32,493 bases of DNA from positions 1-32,493 of the forward strand of contig JADGCN010000025.1 in NCBI GenBank assembly GCA_015228975.1. Reading direction: 5' to 3'. The translations under genes and the position numbers were made by a program. Positions within the stretch are counted from its first letter, which is position 1. Each line of letters begins with the position of its first letter. Under the pieces are notes generated by a model. That model made no database searches and was not told the DNA's origin. It worked only from the letters and a program-made list of their open reading frames with translations. This DNA comes from Magnetococcales bacterium. GTDB taxonomy: Bacteria; Pseudomonadota; Magnetococcia; Magnetococcales; UBA8363. Shown piece after piece: positions 1 to 8,265 of this stretch.

Positions 1-2
1 TG

Positions 3-98
3 GCCGAAACGATGATCAAGGCCAACAAACGTTGCGGCGGCTTTTCAAACAAATCCTTGAAGGTGGTATCGTACTGGGATCGGTTCTTTTCTTTTTGA
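3..98 (+). CDS. Possible 3' end of an upstream gene (partial)
   Basis: This frame is open from the left window edge for 31 codons and stops with TGA at 96-98. Its codon choice (GCC, AAG, GTG, TGG, GAT) resembles that of the neighbouring genes. It could be the tail of a gene starting outside the window, ending in SYWDRFFSF. No domain can be recognised in so short a piece. A second frame is also open from the edge and runs to 427, but its composition looks non-coding. Which frame is real cannot be settled without the sequence to the left. Confidence 0.25.
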   Translation, partial: AETMIKANKRCGGFSNKSLKVVSYWDRFFSF

Positions 99-444
99 TC
101 TTCCATAATTTCTGTTGGCTTCAAGTTGTCACTGCGTCCATTGACGCGCAAACACAGTGTCTGGACCCTGACGACGAGACGTTGGGCACCAGTGGAAACA
201 GTCTCCTCACGCTCCGATTGTCCTGGATTTCACCACCTGCGTCTACTGGAATTAGTCAAATTTGGCACTATTGTGTCCAAAAACCAAGGGGATGGACGAA
301 CCGGAAGGGACGGTATCAAGTGAACGCTTCGGTGCCAGCATGGTTGCCACGAGTGGCGAAATGTGACATAAATGGCAGGAGTGACAGATTTTTTGTAGAT
401 TGGTCCCGGGAAGACAGCCATTCGTGAGTCGGCGTTATTGCGCC
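99..444. other. Intergenic stretch with candidate promoter, no convincing gene
   Basis: About 345 bases lie between the possible upstream gene tail and the large membrane-protein gene. The plus-strand open frame here (to 427) has an odd composition and no family resemblance. The only signal I see is a sigma-70-like promoter at 344-372. Confidence 0.5.
344..372 (+). promoter_or_regulatory. Candidate sigma-70 promoter for the large membrane-protein gene
   Basis: TTGCCA at 344-349 (5 of 6 matches to the -35 consensus) is followed after exactly 17 bases by CATAAA at 367-372 (4 of 6 to the -10). Transcription would start near 379, leaving a leader of about 65 bases before the ATG at 445. This is pattern matching only. 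Confidence 0.35.
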
Positions 445-3400
445 ATGATCCTAATTGGGTTTTCGAGTAAAAAAATGATTCGGGGTTTTGTCAGGGATAA
501 TCCAATATTTGTCCGCTATGGGCAGGTGGTGGATCATCTGTTTCGCGAGGGTCAGGACACGGGTCGCGTGGATCCTTTCACCCTTGTTTTAGAATTGCAG
601 GAAGTGACCCTGCCTGATTTTGAGCATGTGGGCAAGCGGTTGGCGGAATATGCCGATCCCCAGGAATTGGCGTTCATCCAGGCCAACGTGGACCGGTTAC
701 GCCGGGCGTTGCATCAGGAACAGGAGGAGGTTTCGCGTTTATCCGCTTCCCACTCTTCCGTTTATACCTCGTCATCCCCGACGTTGCAAAAGCTCAAGGA
801 GTTTCGCGAATCATTGGCCAAGGGTAACGAGGCCATGTTGGAAGAGAATCCGTTTTATGAGCTGACGGCTCTATTGTGGCGGTTGCATTCCCGGGCGTTG
901 CAACAGGCGTTTGCCGACCATCTGCCCCTCAACTTGAGGGGACAACCACACGCCATCAAGGTGGCGCGCTCCTTTGCCCAGATTTGGAAAAGCCAACGGG
1001 AAATTTTAAGTCCGCAAGAAAAACTCAGGGAGTTTTCCGGGAAAATTGCCTCCATTGGCAAATTTACCCTGGGTTTGATCCTATTTATCGGTTCCACTCT
1101 GACCACCGCCAAGGGGGTGATAGACCTGGTACAATTGCCTTCTTTTGTGGAATTGTTCGGGGGTTGGTTGTCGGGCAGTCAGAACGAGGGGATGCGCTTG
1201 ACGCTCTCCATCATCGTGGGTTTGGTCCTTTCCTCAACCATTCTGGATTTTAAATCACGGTTGTTTCAGGGCGTTGCGGAGATGGGTCGGGTCTTTTCGG
1301 GATATGCCCAGGCGTTTCGTCGCAATCCCCGCTGGGTGGTTATTGCCATGGTGCTGACCGCCATGTCCATTTGGACCAATTACGACGGCATTGTCTTGCT
1401 CATGTCCAAAACCGAGGATTTGACCTGGCAATGGCGTCGGGTGCAAAAAGACGTTCAGCAAAGCCTGGGACACCCGGACAGTGTCCATGTGGATGATCCC
1501 GACTCACTGTGGGATTTGTACGCCGTCCTGCAACGATCCGTCTCCAAGGTGGTTACGGATCTCAACAGACTGCCATTGGACGAAATGTCGGGGGCTGCAT
1601 CCAGTGGCGTGGCGCAAAAAGGGCCGCGTTATTGGGGGAAACATTATATCGTATACGGCGGCTACCAACCTGGGAGTCAAGATGTTTCTCATGCCATGAC
1701 CCAAAGCGCCATGACGCTGAAAATTGATGCCATGCTGCGCGAATCGGGTCTGGATCTGAGTCAATCCCTGGAGCAACAACTGCTCAAGCTGCTGGAAGAC
1801 TACCGCAAGGATCTTGGTGTTACCGATGCCGAAATCCAGCGCAAAATGATTGCCCTGGAGCGGATGATGTCGCTAGGCAATTTTTCCATTCCGGAACTGG
1901 TTGCCTTTTTCAGTTTGGAATCCTATCACGTGGACGAAAAAGTGAAGGAGGTGGTGGCCCTCATGGAGGCCAACACCCAGCGCTATTTGGCCGTGGTGGA
2001 TCGGATGGAAAAACTGGCCGGGTCCGCCATTGCCCTGTTGGTCCAGGTGGATCAGGTCGGAGGCGTGGTCAAGAATGATTACAATATACATATCAACATT
2101 CAGGTCCCCAGGCTGGACTCCATTGAGAGTTTAAAAAAAGGGAGCATTTCCAGAGTTCAACGCCGCAATCTCCAGGAACTCAAAACCATTCTTTTGGAAC
2201 GCTATGGCATGGCACTGGGTAGCGGTATCCTGTTTTTCATCCTGTTTGTCGCTATCAGCATGGATTTATCCGACCCCATCTTTTACAGCGCCATGGTGGC
2301 CCGCTGGGGGCGACGGGATCGCCATTTTTTGGATGAAAATATTCAAACTTTTAAAAAATGGGAACGGGAGATTGTGCAAAACATTCGCGTCTTTCTCATG
2401 CGTCCTGATATTCGCTCCGCTTTGCCGCATATCCTCTGTCCCCCCATGGCGACCGTCCATTGGACATGGCACCTCTTTCTGGAAAGCCTGGATGCCCAAC
2501 TCAAGGATGATCGATCCTTAAAACCCATGGAACGGTTTCGCTATTGGTTTTTTGAATTGTTTCAAGCCAGTCGCATTCGCTATGTGCGGGATTACAACAA
2601 TCGCCTTGAAGTGACGACCCGCCTGTTGACCAACCCGGACCATTTTTCATCCCGATTTCTCAATCGTCTGTACGGCGGGTTGTTTGGCCCGTTCCGGGTC
2701 GGTGTGGATCATTTTGACGTTCTGCACCATGCGGTTTCTCAAACCATGCGGCGCCAGAATGAGGTGTTTGAACAGGAATTGCACCGAAGTACTGAAAATC
2801 TCAAGGGGGAGGGGGCTCCAAGACCTTCGGTTACCGATTTGCGTTGGTCGGTGGTCAAGGAGAGAATCGCCCTGGTATGGCACGTACTGTTTGTCCAAAC
2901 TTTGGAACGTGAGGAACCTTCGTTTCCCCTGAGCCGCTACAACTGGTTGGGCAATTTGACAATGATCCGTTTGAGTTCCCGTGCCCTCCAGGAACGATTG
3001 TCCCGGTATGATACTATTATTAAGGAATTTTTGGAACATGATCTGCCCAGGATCCATTCCGGGGTCATCCTTCCCATCAGGGAAAAATTGTGTTCCATTC
3101 CCAATCGGGACGGACTCAGCCGCGTCATGCAGGTGGGGGCGATGGAAGAGGAATTTTCGCGGATCAACGAAGGGGTGGTCACCTTGTACGGCATGTCTCA
3201 AAGCCGGGAGTTCCAGCTTGACAATGTCATCATGAATTCGGTGTTGGAAAGCACCCAGGTGGATGAAATCTTGGAGATGGTGTTGAAAGGTGACCCAAGT
3301 GGAACGGCATTGCGGCTGCGGCTATGGGATTTGGAGAATCGGTTGCACCAGACTTTGGCCATCATGAATGGACTCATGGAGGATCGCGAGGAAGTGGTCG

Positions 3401-4185
3401 TATTATTGACCGGAGTGCGCAAGAATTATTTGCGCCCCCTGCAAAACGTGGTGAACGGGTTGCGTATCCGGGATGTCTATGAGAAGGCTTGCGGATTGGA
3501 CCAATTGCGCCACGAGTTGAACATTTATGAAAGCCTGGCCATGAATTTATGGTGTGAAGACGCCTCTGGATCCCCAACCGGCTCCAAACACGGTGCCAAC
3601 CTGGCCATGGAATTGTTTCGTCAGGGCGCGGCGACATCTGGTTTCTTCCTGCTGGATTCCGCAAAAGCACTGGAGGGACGTTTTTCCAAGATGAAAAAAT
3701 GGATGGACAGTCAGATCTTTCTGTTAAATTTTATGGATCGTCTCATTGGTAAAATGTTGGACCGGATACACCAATCTTATCTATTGGTCGCCAATATTTT
3801 GATTCGCGAAGGGGAGTTACGCACGCAGATAGCTGCGGGTGCGCCATCGGACCCCAGGATTGAATTTTTGGATGATAATTTTTTATTCATGCGCTCCATT
3901 CCCTTGTCCCTCAACGAAGAACGTGGGCGCATCTGGTTCATCGCCGGACAGAATACCTTGACGGAAGAGGTTACCATGAAGCAGTTGCGCGACATGGACA
4001 GGGAAGGTTTCAAGCTGATGCGCAACCTGCAAAAAATTTGTGATTTCCTGGATGGCCAAGGTGAGATGCCCGTGTTGACTTCCCAGGATATCAGGGATGA
4101 GGTCGGCAGTGATGTCGAGGTGCCTTTGGCTGCGGACTCGTTTTTGGTGAACGCTGTTGCCAAGCGTGATGCGTCTATTTCTTGA
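445..4185 (+). CDS. Large four-helix membrane protein of unknown function
   Basis: I do not recognise this 1246-residue protein. Counting from the ATG at 445, a soluble, mostly helical N-terminal part of about 200 residues is followed by three hydrophobic segments near 206-222, 250-268 and 297-322. A polar helical domain of about 265 residues follows, then a fourth hydrophobic segment near 590-608 (GILFFILFVAISM). The last 640 residues are soluble, rich in charged helix-forming residues and basic right after the fourth helix. With the N terminus inside, four segments would place the loop between helices 3 and 4 outside and both ends in the cytoplasm, or the reverse. The start is uncertain: ATG at 445, ATG at 475, GTG at 424 and TTG at 400 are in frame and none has a strong ribosome binding site. 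It is followed after 14 bases by the cNMP/haemerythrin gene, probably one operon. No catalytic motif is visible. Confidence 0.85.
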   Translation: MILIGFSSKKMIRGFVRDNPIFVRYGQVVDHLFREGQDTGRVDPFTLVLELQEVTLPDFEHVGKRLAEYADPQELAFIQANVDRLRRALHQEQEEVSRLSASHSSVYTSSSPTLQKLKEFRESLAKGNEAMLEENPFYELTALLWRLHSRALQQAFADHLPLNLRGQPHAIKVARSFAQIWKSQREILSPQEKLREFSGKIASIGKFTLGLILFIGSTLTTAKGVIDLVQLPSFVELFGGWLSGSQNEGMRLTLSIIVGLVLSSTILDFKSRLFQGVAEMGRVFSGYAQAFRRNPRWVVIAMVLTAMSIWTNYDGIVLLMSKTEDLTWQWRRVQKDVQQSLGHPDSVHVDDPDSLWDLYAVLQRSVSKVVTDLNRLPLDEMSGAASSGVAQKGPRYWGKHYIVYGGYQPGSQDVSHAMTQSAMTLKIDAMLRESGLDLSQSLEQQLLKLLEDYRKDLGVTDAEIQRKMIALERMMSLGNFSIPELVAFFSLESYHVDEKVKEVVALMEANTQRYLAVVDRMEKLAGSAIALLVQVDQVGGVVKNDYNIHINIQVPRLDSIESLKKGSISRVQRRNLQELKTILLERYGMALGSGILFFILFVAISMDLSDPIFYSAMVARWGRRDRHFLDENIQTFKKWEREIVQNIRVFLMRPDIRSALPHILCPPMATVHWTWHLFLESLDAQLKDDRSLKPMERFRYWFFELFQASRIRYVRDYNNRLEVTTRLLTNPDHFSSRFLNRLYGGLFGPFRVGVDHFDVLHHAVSQTMRRQNEVFEQELHRSTENLKGEGAPRPSVTDLRWSVVKERIALVWHVLFVQTLEREEPSFPLSRYNWLGNLTMIRLSSRALQERLSRYDTIIKEFLEHDLPRIHSGVILPIREKLCSIPNRDGLSRVMQVGAMEEEFSRINEGVVTLYGMSQSREFQLDNVIMNSVLESTQVDEILEMVLKGDPSGTALRLRLWDLENRLHQTLAIMNGLMEDREEVVVLLTGVRKNYLRPLQNVVNGLRIRDVYEKACGLDQLRHELNIYESLAMNLWCEDASGSPTGSKHGANLAMELFRQGAATSGFFLLDSAKALEGRFSKMKKWMDSQIFLLNFMDRLIGKMLDRIHQSYLLVANILIREGELRTQIAAGAPSDPRIEFLDDNFLFMRSIPLSLNEERGRIWFIAGQNTLTEEVTMKQLRDMDREGFKLMRNLQKICDFLDGQGEMPVLTSQDIRDEVGSDVEVPLAADSFLVNAVAKRDASIS

Positions 4186-4199
4186 GAGGACTCTGCTGC

Positions 4200-5123
4200 A
4201 TGAATCAGGATGCTACCAGTTCTTCCACGGCGCTCCATTATGCCGATGTGCTGGATTTTTTGAGTCGTTCCTCCAGCTTTAAATCGTTATCGCCCCCGTT
4301 TCTCAAGCGTCTTATTGTCCCCATTCTTGGCGTCGCCCATTATGACACGGGTCAGTACATTACCAGGCAGGGTGATCGTCAGGAGAACGTTCATCTCGTC
4401 TATCGAGGGCGCGTACACGGCAGTCGTTTGACAGAGGAGGGGGGGGAATACCATTTTTTTATCCATGAGGGGGAAATGTTCGGCGAGCTGGCCTTGCACT
4501 CCAATCGGACTTACACCAGCAACTTGCGGGCTGTGGTTCCCACCATCTGTCTGACCTTGGAATTGGAAACCCTCAAGGTTGCCATGGCCAGCGATTGGCG
4601 TTTGGCCAAAGCCATTTTCAGAGTGATCGGCAATCGGTTGGCTGAGCGGTTGGCCCCGGTTCAAATTCTACGATTTCCCTGGACTGATAGCCTTAAAGTC
4701 CTTACACCGAAGATCGATGCCCAGCATGAGCATTTGTTTTACCTGATTAATCAATTGGGGGAGGCTTTGGAACGCGCATCCAGTGCAAAAACTCTGGATA
4801 AAGTCGTCAGCGAGATACTTAATGATCTATTGTTGTATGTGGATACCCATTTTCATGATGAAGAGCGCTTGATGGCTGACCTGGGTGTTCCTTGGCTTGG
4901 GGAACACAAAGCCATCCATCATCGCCTGGAAGCCGAAATCATTGATTTCAAGCGCAAGGTGCAGCAATCAACCCAGGCGGAGAATCAACGCTACATGGGG
5001 TTGCAGTTACATAAATTTTTGGGTGATCTTCTGGTCAATCACGTTATGAACGAGGATATGAAGATCAAATCCTGGCCAGCGGCAGCGGCTCGGGATGGTT
5101 CGGGCAGCCCTCCTGCCGCATAG
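4200..5123 (+). CDS. cNMP-binding domain / bacteriohaemerythrin fusion protein
   Basis: The 307-residue product joins two sensory modules. Residues about 27-145 form a cyclic-nucleotide-binding (CRP-like) beta roll with the phosphate-cassette signature FGELAL and a following Arg (NRTYT). Residues about 165-290 are a bacteriohaemerythrin with all seven di-iron ligands visible: H176, H217, E221, H236, H240, H281 and D286. No DNA-binding helix-turn-helix is present, so it is not a CRP-type transcription factor. It probably binds oxygen or serves as an oxygen-dependent effector modulated by a nucleotide. The start at 4200 is supported by AGAGGA nine bases upstream; a TTG further upstream in frame overlaps the previous stop and is less likely. 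The gene follows the large membrane-protein gene closely. Its last 59 bases overlap the 3' end of the opposing marR-type gene. Confidence 0.9.
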   Translation: MNQDATSSSTALHYADVLDFLSRSSSFKSLSPPFLKRLIVPILGVAHYDTGQYITRQGDRQENVHLVYRGRVHGSRLTEEGGEYHFFIHEGEMFGELALHSNRTYTSNLRAVVPTICLTLELETLKVAMASDWRLAKAIFRVIGNRLAERLAPVQILRFPWTDSLKVLTPKIDAQHEHLFYLINQLGEALERASSAKTLDKVVSEILNDLLLYVDTHFHDEERLMADLGVPWLGEHKAIHHRLEAEIIDFKRKVQQSTQAENQRYMGLQLHKFLGDLLVNHVMNEDMKIKSWPAAAARDGSGSPPAA

Positions 5124-5622
5124 CGGGTGGTTGATGTAGGTGCTTTGCCAAGAGCGTGAGCAGGAGCGTTGCTTGCTCGATTTCTGTGTTGGATAACGCA
5201 TTCCGGATAGAGCGCGAATTGTTTTCAACGATGATCTTGAGTACCTGTTCCACAATCGGCACCGCTTTTGCCGTCAGACGTACCGGCTTGATACGTCGAT
5301 CTGTGGCCGCAGTAGAACGGGTGATGAGTTCGCGGGTCTGGAGTTGGTGCAATATTTTGGTCAAACCGCCGGATGTAATCAACAACGATTGCTGTAATTG
5401 CGATGGGGTCAATTCATGGGGGGCCGGGGCGCGGCGTAATGTGGAAAGCACGTCAAATTCTGCGGGACTGAAATGATATTCACCCATGATTTTACAGGAT
5501 TCCGCCATGATGCGGGTATGAACGCTGTGCAAGGTGAAAAAAAAAGGAGTTGTCAGAGGATCATAGGACTCCGGCCAATTGCTTTGTATTTGTTCTATAA
5601 CTTGTAGATGATCCAATTCCAT
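5065..5622 (-). CDS. MarR-family transcriptional regulator
   Basis: The 185-residue winged-helix regulator has the MarR pattern: a helical N-terminal dimerisation part, the DNA-binding core at about 50-118 (recognition helix SGGLTKILHQLQTRELI at 84-100) and a wing carrying the conserved Asp-Arg-Arg at 108-110. GGAG about six bases before the ATG supports this start. It is divergent from the RND efflux operon starting at 5755, the usual arrangement for a local repressor that is released by a pump substrate. An 18-bp perfect palindrome lies in the shared intergenic region. The C-terminal tail (residues about 167-185, rich in Pro) overlaps the end of the opposing haemerythrin gene. The inducing ligand cannot be read from the sequence. 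Confidence 0.92.
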   Translation of the reverse strand: MELDHLQVIEQIQSNWPESYDPLTTPFFFTLHSVHTRIMAESCKIMGEYHFSPAEFDVLSTLRRAPAPHELTPSQLQQSLLITSGGLTKILHQLQTRELITRSTAATDRRIKPVRLTAKAVPIVEQVLKIIVENNSRSIRNALSNTEIEQATLLLTLLAKHLHQPPAMRQEGCPNHPEPLPLARI

Positions 5623-5697
5623 GGTCGCTCCAACGGCACGGGGCGGAAAAAATAAACTTGCTTTTTGATCTATAGTAGCGGTAATTTGCCCTCAAAA

Positions 5698-5715
5698 TAT
5701 CTTTCTTGAAAGATA
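5698..5715. promoter_or_regulatory. 18-bp palindrome, candidate MarR operator
   Basis: TATCTTTC-TT-GAAAGATA is a perfect inverted repeat with 8-bp arms and a 2-bp spacer. It lies between the marR-type gene and the efflux operon, 39 bases before the first efflux ATG. MarR dimers usually bind palindromes of about this size. Just upstream TTGCCC (5686-5691) could be a -35 element for the efflux operon, which would place the palindrome inside its promoter. Confidence 0.6.
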
Positions 5716-5754
5716 AATGATTCGTATTGCTTTCGTCAATGGATCTTTTGCGAC

Positions 5755-7170
5755 ATGCTGCGATTTCGTCTGCTCATGATGTTGGTACCGGTCCTCACGG
5801 GATTGTCGGGGTGCATGACCCTTGGACCCGATTATGAACGGCCCGGGGAGGTGATTCCCACGGGTTCCTGGCAAGCGGCACTCCCCCATGGGGGGTCGCA
5901 GGACAACCTGATCGATTGGTGGGGGCAGTTGCAGGATGACACTTTGAAAACCTTGTTGTCCCATACCCTGAAGCAACATCCCGGCTTGGAGGGGGCTTTG
6001 GCGGCCATCGAGGTGGCCCGGTCCAACCTGGTGATCCAAAAGGCGGCGGGACAGGTGCGTGCCGAGGTGGATGTGACGGCTATGCGCAGTGGCGACAAGC
6101 GGAATCCGAAAGTGGTACCGATGACGGCGCGCACTGTGGTTGCCGATGCTGTTTGGGAGATTGATCTGTTTGGCCGGGTGAAACGGGCCACCGAAGGGGC
6201 TGAAGCCAAAGTGGCGGCGCGGGAGGCGGATTGGCAGGGGATGCGGGTGGCGTTGGCGGCTGAGGTGGCCACCTTGTACTTCGAGTGGCGTGGTTGTGAA
6301 CGATTACGTGCCAGTTTGAGCCGGGATGTGGCGTCACGGGAAAGCAGCATGGCCATAACCGAAAAGGCGATTCGGGCCGGATTGTCCGCCCCCAACGATG
6401 GGGATTTGGCTGCGGCGAGTCTGGCCGATGCCAGGTCTGCGTTGACCCAACAACAGGCTTCGTGTGATGTGGCGGTCAAGGGATTGGTGGCGTTGACGGG
6501 CAAGGATGAAGCCTCGTTGCGGCAACTCCTGCAAAAATCAAGCGGCCCATGGCCTAGGATCACACCGTTTACCCTGATTACCGTACCGGCGCAATTGTTA
6601 AGTCAACGTCCCGATCTCGCTGGAGCCGAACAGGAATTGGTGGCGGCCAATGCGGAGGTTGGGGTGGCGGAGGCCACCCGTTATCCCAGGTTATCGCTGT
6701 TGGGTAGTGTGGGGGTGGGCGTCGGTTTCATGGGCAGTCCGACCCAGGATACCCAACCTTGGAGTTTCGGCCCGGCGCTTACGTTGACAGGGTTGGATGG
6801 TGGGGCCTTGGAAGCCAATGTCCAGGCGGCGAAGGGGCGCTGGAAGGGGGCTTTGGCCAGCTATCGCAAGGCGGTGCAGGCGGCGGTTCGCGAGGTGGAA
6901 TCCACGTTGGTCAACCTGGGGGGGATCCAAAATCGTGTATTGGATGGTCGCAAGGCCTACGAACGCTACGCCGTCTATCTGGTTTCGAGTGAAACCAATT
7001 GGAAAAAAGGGGGGATCAGCTTGTTGACATTGGAGGAGGCGCGCCGTCGAGCAATGGCCGCGGAGCGGGGTGTTATTCAATTGGAAACCCAGGAAGTTCA
7101 GCAATGGATCACCCTCTATAAGGTGTTGGGTGGTGGTTGGCAGCAGACAGTAACCAACCAGAAAAAGTGA
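5755..7170 (+). CDS. NodT-type outer-membrane efflux lipoprotein (TolC family)
   Basis: This 471-residue protein is the outer-membrane channel of a tripartite efflux pump. The N terminus is a lipoprotein signal peptide with lipobox LSGC and lipid-bearing Cys20, followed by the family-typical LGPDYERP. Two long helical repeats with Ala/Gln/Glu-rich stretches and the LLSQRPDLAGAEQELVAANA-type motif (about 281-300) mark the outer-membrane factor fold. Length is normal for the NodT/OprM group. It is the first gene of a three-gene operon with an adaptor (start 9 bases downstream) and an RND pump. The ribosome binding site is weak. Expression is probably controlled by the divergent MarR regulator. 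Confidence 0.95.
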   Translation: MLRFRLLMMLVPVLTGLSGCMTLGPDYERPGEVIPTGSWQAALPHGGSQDNLIDWWGQLQDDTLKTLLSHTLKQHPGLEGALAAIEVARSNLVIQKAAGQVRAEVDVTAMRSGDKRNPKVVPMTARTVVADAVWEIDLFGRVKRATEGAEAKVAAREADWQGMRVALAAEVATLYFEWRGCERLRASLSRDVASRESSMAITEKAIRAGLSAPNDGDLAAASLADARSALTQQQASCDVAVKGLVALTGKDEASLRQLLQKSSGPWPRITPFTLITVPAQLLSQRPDLAGAEQELVAANAEVGVAEATRYPRLSLLGSVGVGVGFMGSPTQDTQPWSFGPALTLTGLDGGALEANVQAAKGRWKGALASYRKAVQAAVREVESTLVNLGGIQNRVLDGRKAYERYAVYLVSSETNWKKGGISLLTLEEARRRAMAAERGVIQLETQEVQQWITLYKVLGGGWQQTVTNQKK

Positions 7171-7179
7171 GCCCATAGC

Positions 7180-8265
7180 ATGTTTTTTTTCAATAGTTTT
7201 CGATCATTTTTAAGTTTTGTCCTGGTTTGCTTTTCATTGCTTCCCCTGGCTGCTGCTGCTCCAGCGGTTAAACAGGAAAAACCGGTATTAAGCGTCACAG
7301 TGGTGCAACCCCGAATGGAACAATGGAAGCAACGCTTGCTGGTGTCGGGGGGGATCACTCCCTGGCAGGAGGCGATTGTTGCTTCGGAAATCGGTGGTCT
7401 GGCGGTAACGAGTATTGCTGTGGACGTGGGGAGCGTGGTGAAGAAGGGGGATGAATTGCTGCAATTGTCGGATGCTTCGGTCAAGGCGGCGGTGGCACTG
7501 CAACGGGCCAATGTGGCACGTGCCAAAGCGGGGTTGGCGTTGGCCAAGGCCAATGGGGATCGCGCCCGCTCGGTGAAAGATTCCGGGGCGTTGTCGGAGC
7601 AGCAGATTACCCAATATGTGTTGCAGGAGGAATCGGCGCAGGCTGAACTGGCGGCGGCACAGGCCACGCTGGCCTTGGAAGAGGTTCGCCTGCGACAAAC
7701 CCGGATCGTGGCCGCGGATGACGGGGTGATCGCTGCGCGTACCGCCAGTCTGGGGGCGGTGGTCCAGGTGGGCAGCGAACTGTTTCGCCTGCTGCGGCAA
7801 GGGCGTCTGGAATGGCGGGCGGAAGTGACAGCGGCGCAAGGGATGCGTCTTCAAGCGGGACAGCAGGCCCGTTTAACCTTGTCCAATGGCGAGACCCTCC
7901 AGGCCACCCTGCGGCAGATTGCCCCAACACAGGATCCTACGAACCGCAAAGGCTTGGTCTACTTCGATATTCCCAAAGAATCCCCGGGACGTGCAGGGAT
8001 GTTCGCCCAGGGGGAGATCCATCTGGGCGATGAACGGGTGTTGACGGTACCCCAGACATCGGTGGTTATGAGCGATGGTTTTGCGTATGTCTTTGAATTG
8101 TCCGGCAAGGATCGGGTGATTCGCCGCAAGGTGACCCTTTCCCAAAGTCAGGGGGATCGTATCGCCATCAGCGCCGGTCTGGAGGAAAAGGCACAGGTGG
8201 TCGTTACCGGAGGGGCTTTCCTCAAGGATGGGGATCGGGTGTTGGTCACTGAGGCGATACCATGA
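7180..8265 (+). CDS. RND efflux periplasmic adaptor (HlyD/AcrA family)
   Basis: The 361-residue membrane-fusion protein connects the inner-membrane RND pump to the outer-membrane channel. It starts with a hydrophobic signal sequence of about 27 residues ending in Ala-rich LPLAAAAPA. The lipoyl/barrel-sandwich halves flank a short helical hairpin (residues about 100-165, rich in Ala, Arg and Gln). A beta-barrel and membrane-proximal domain follow up to the C terminus. There is no lipobox, so it is likely anchored by an uncleaved signal or is soluble in the periplasm. Its stop codon overlaps the pump start as ATGA (8262-8265), indicating translational coupling. Confidence 0.95.
   Translation: MFFFNSFRSFLSFVLVCFSLLPLAAAAPAVKQEKPVLSVTVVQPRMEQWKQRLLVSGGITPWQEAIVASEIGGLAVTSIAVDVGSVVKKGDELLQLSDASVKAAVALQRANVARAKAGLALAKANGDRARSVKDSGALSEQQITQYVLQEESAQAELAAAQATLALEEVRLRQTRIVAADDGVIAARTASLGAVVQVGSELFRLLRQGRLEWRAEVTAAQGMRLQAGQQARLTLSNGETLQATLRQIAPTQDPTNRKGLVYFDIPKESPGRAGMFAQGEIHLGDERVLTVPQTSVVMSDGFAYVFELSGKDRVIRRKVTLSQSQGDRIAISAGLEEKAQVVVTGGAFLKDGDRVLVTEAIP

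Noticed and set aside
32-427. 131-codon plus-strand frame at the left edge
   Set aside because: It opens with TTG, has no ribosome binding site or family resemblance, and overlaps the candidate promoter at 344-372; its residue composition looks like untranslated DNA.
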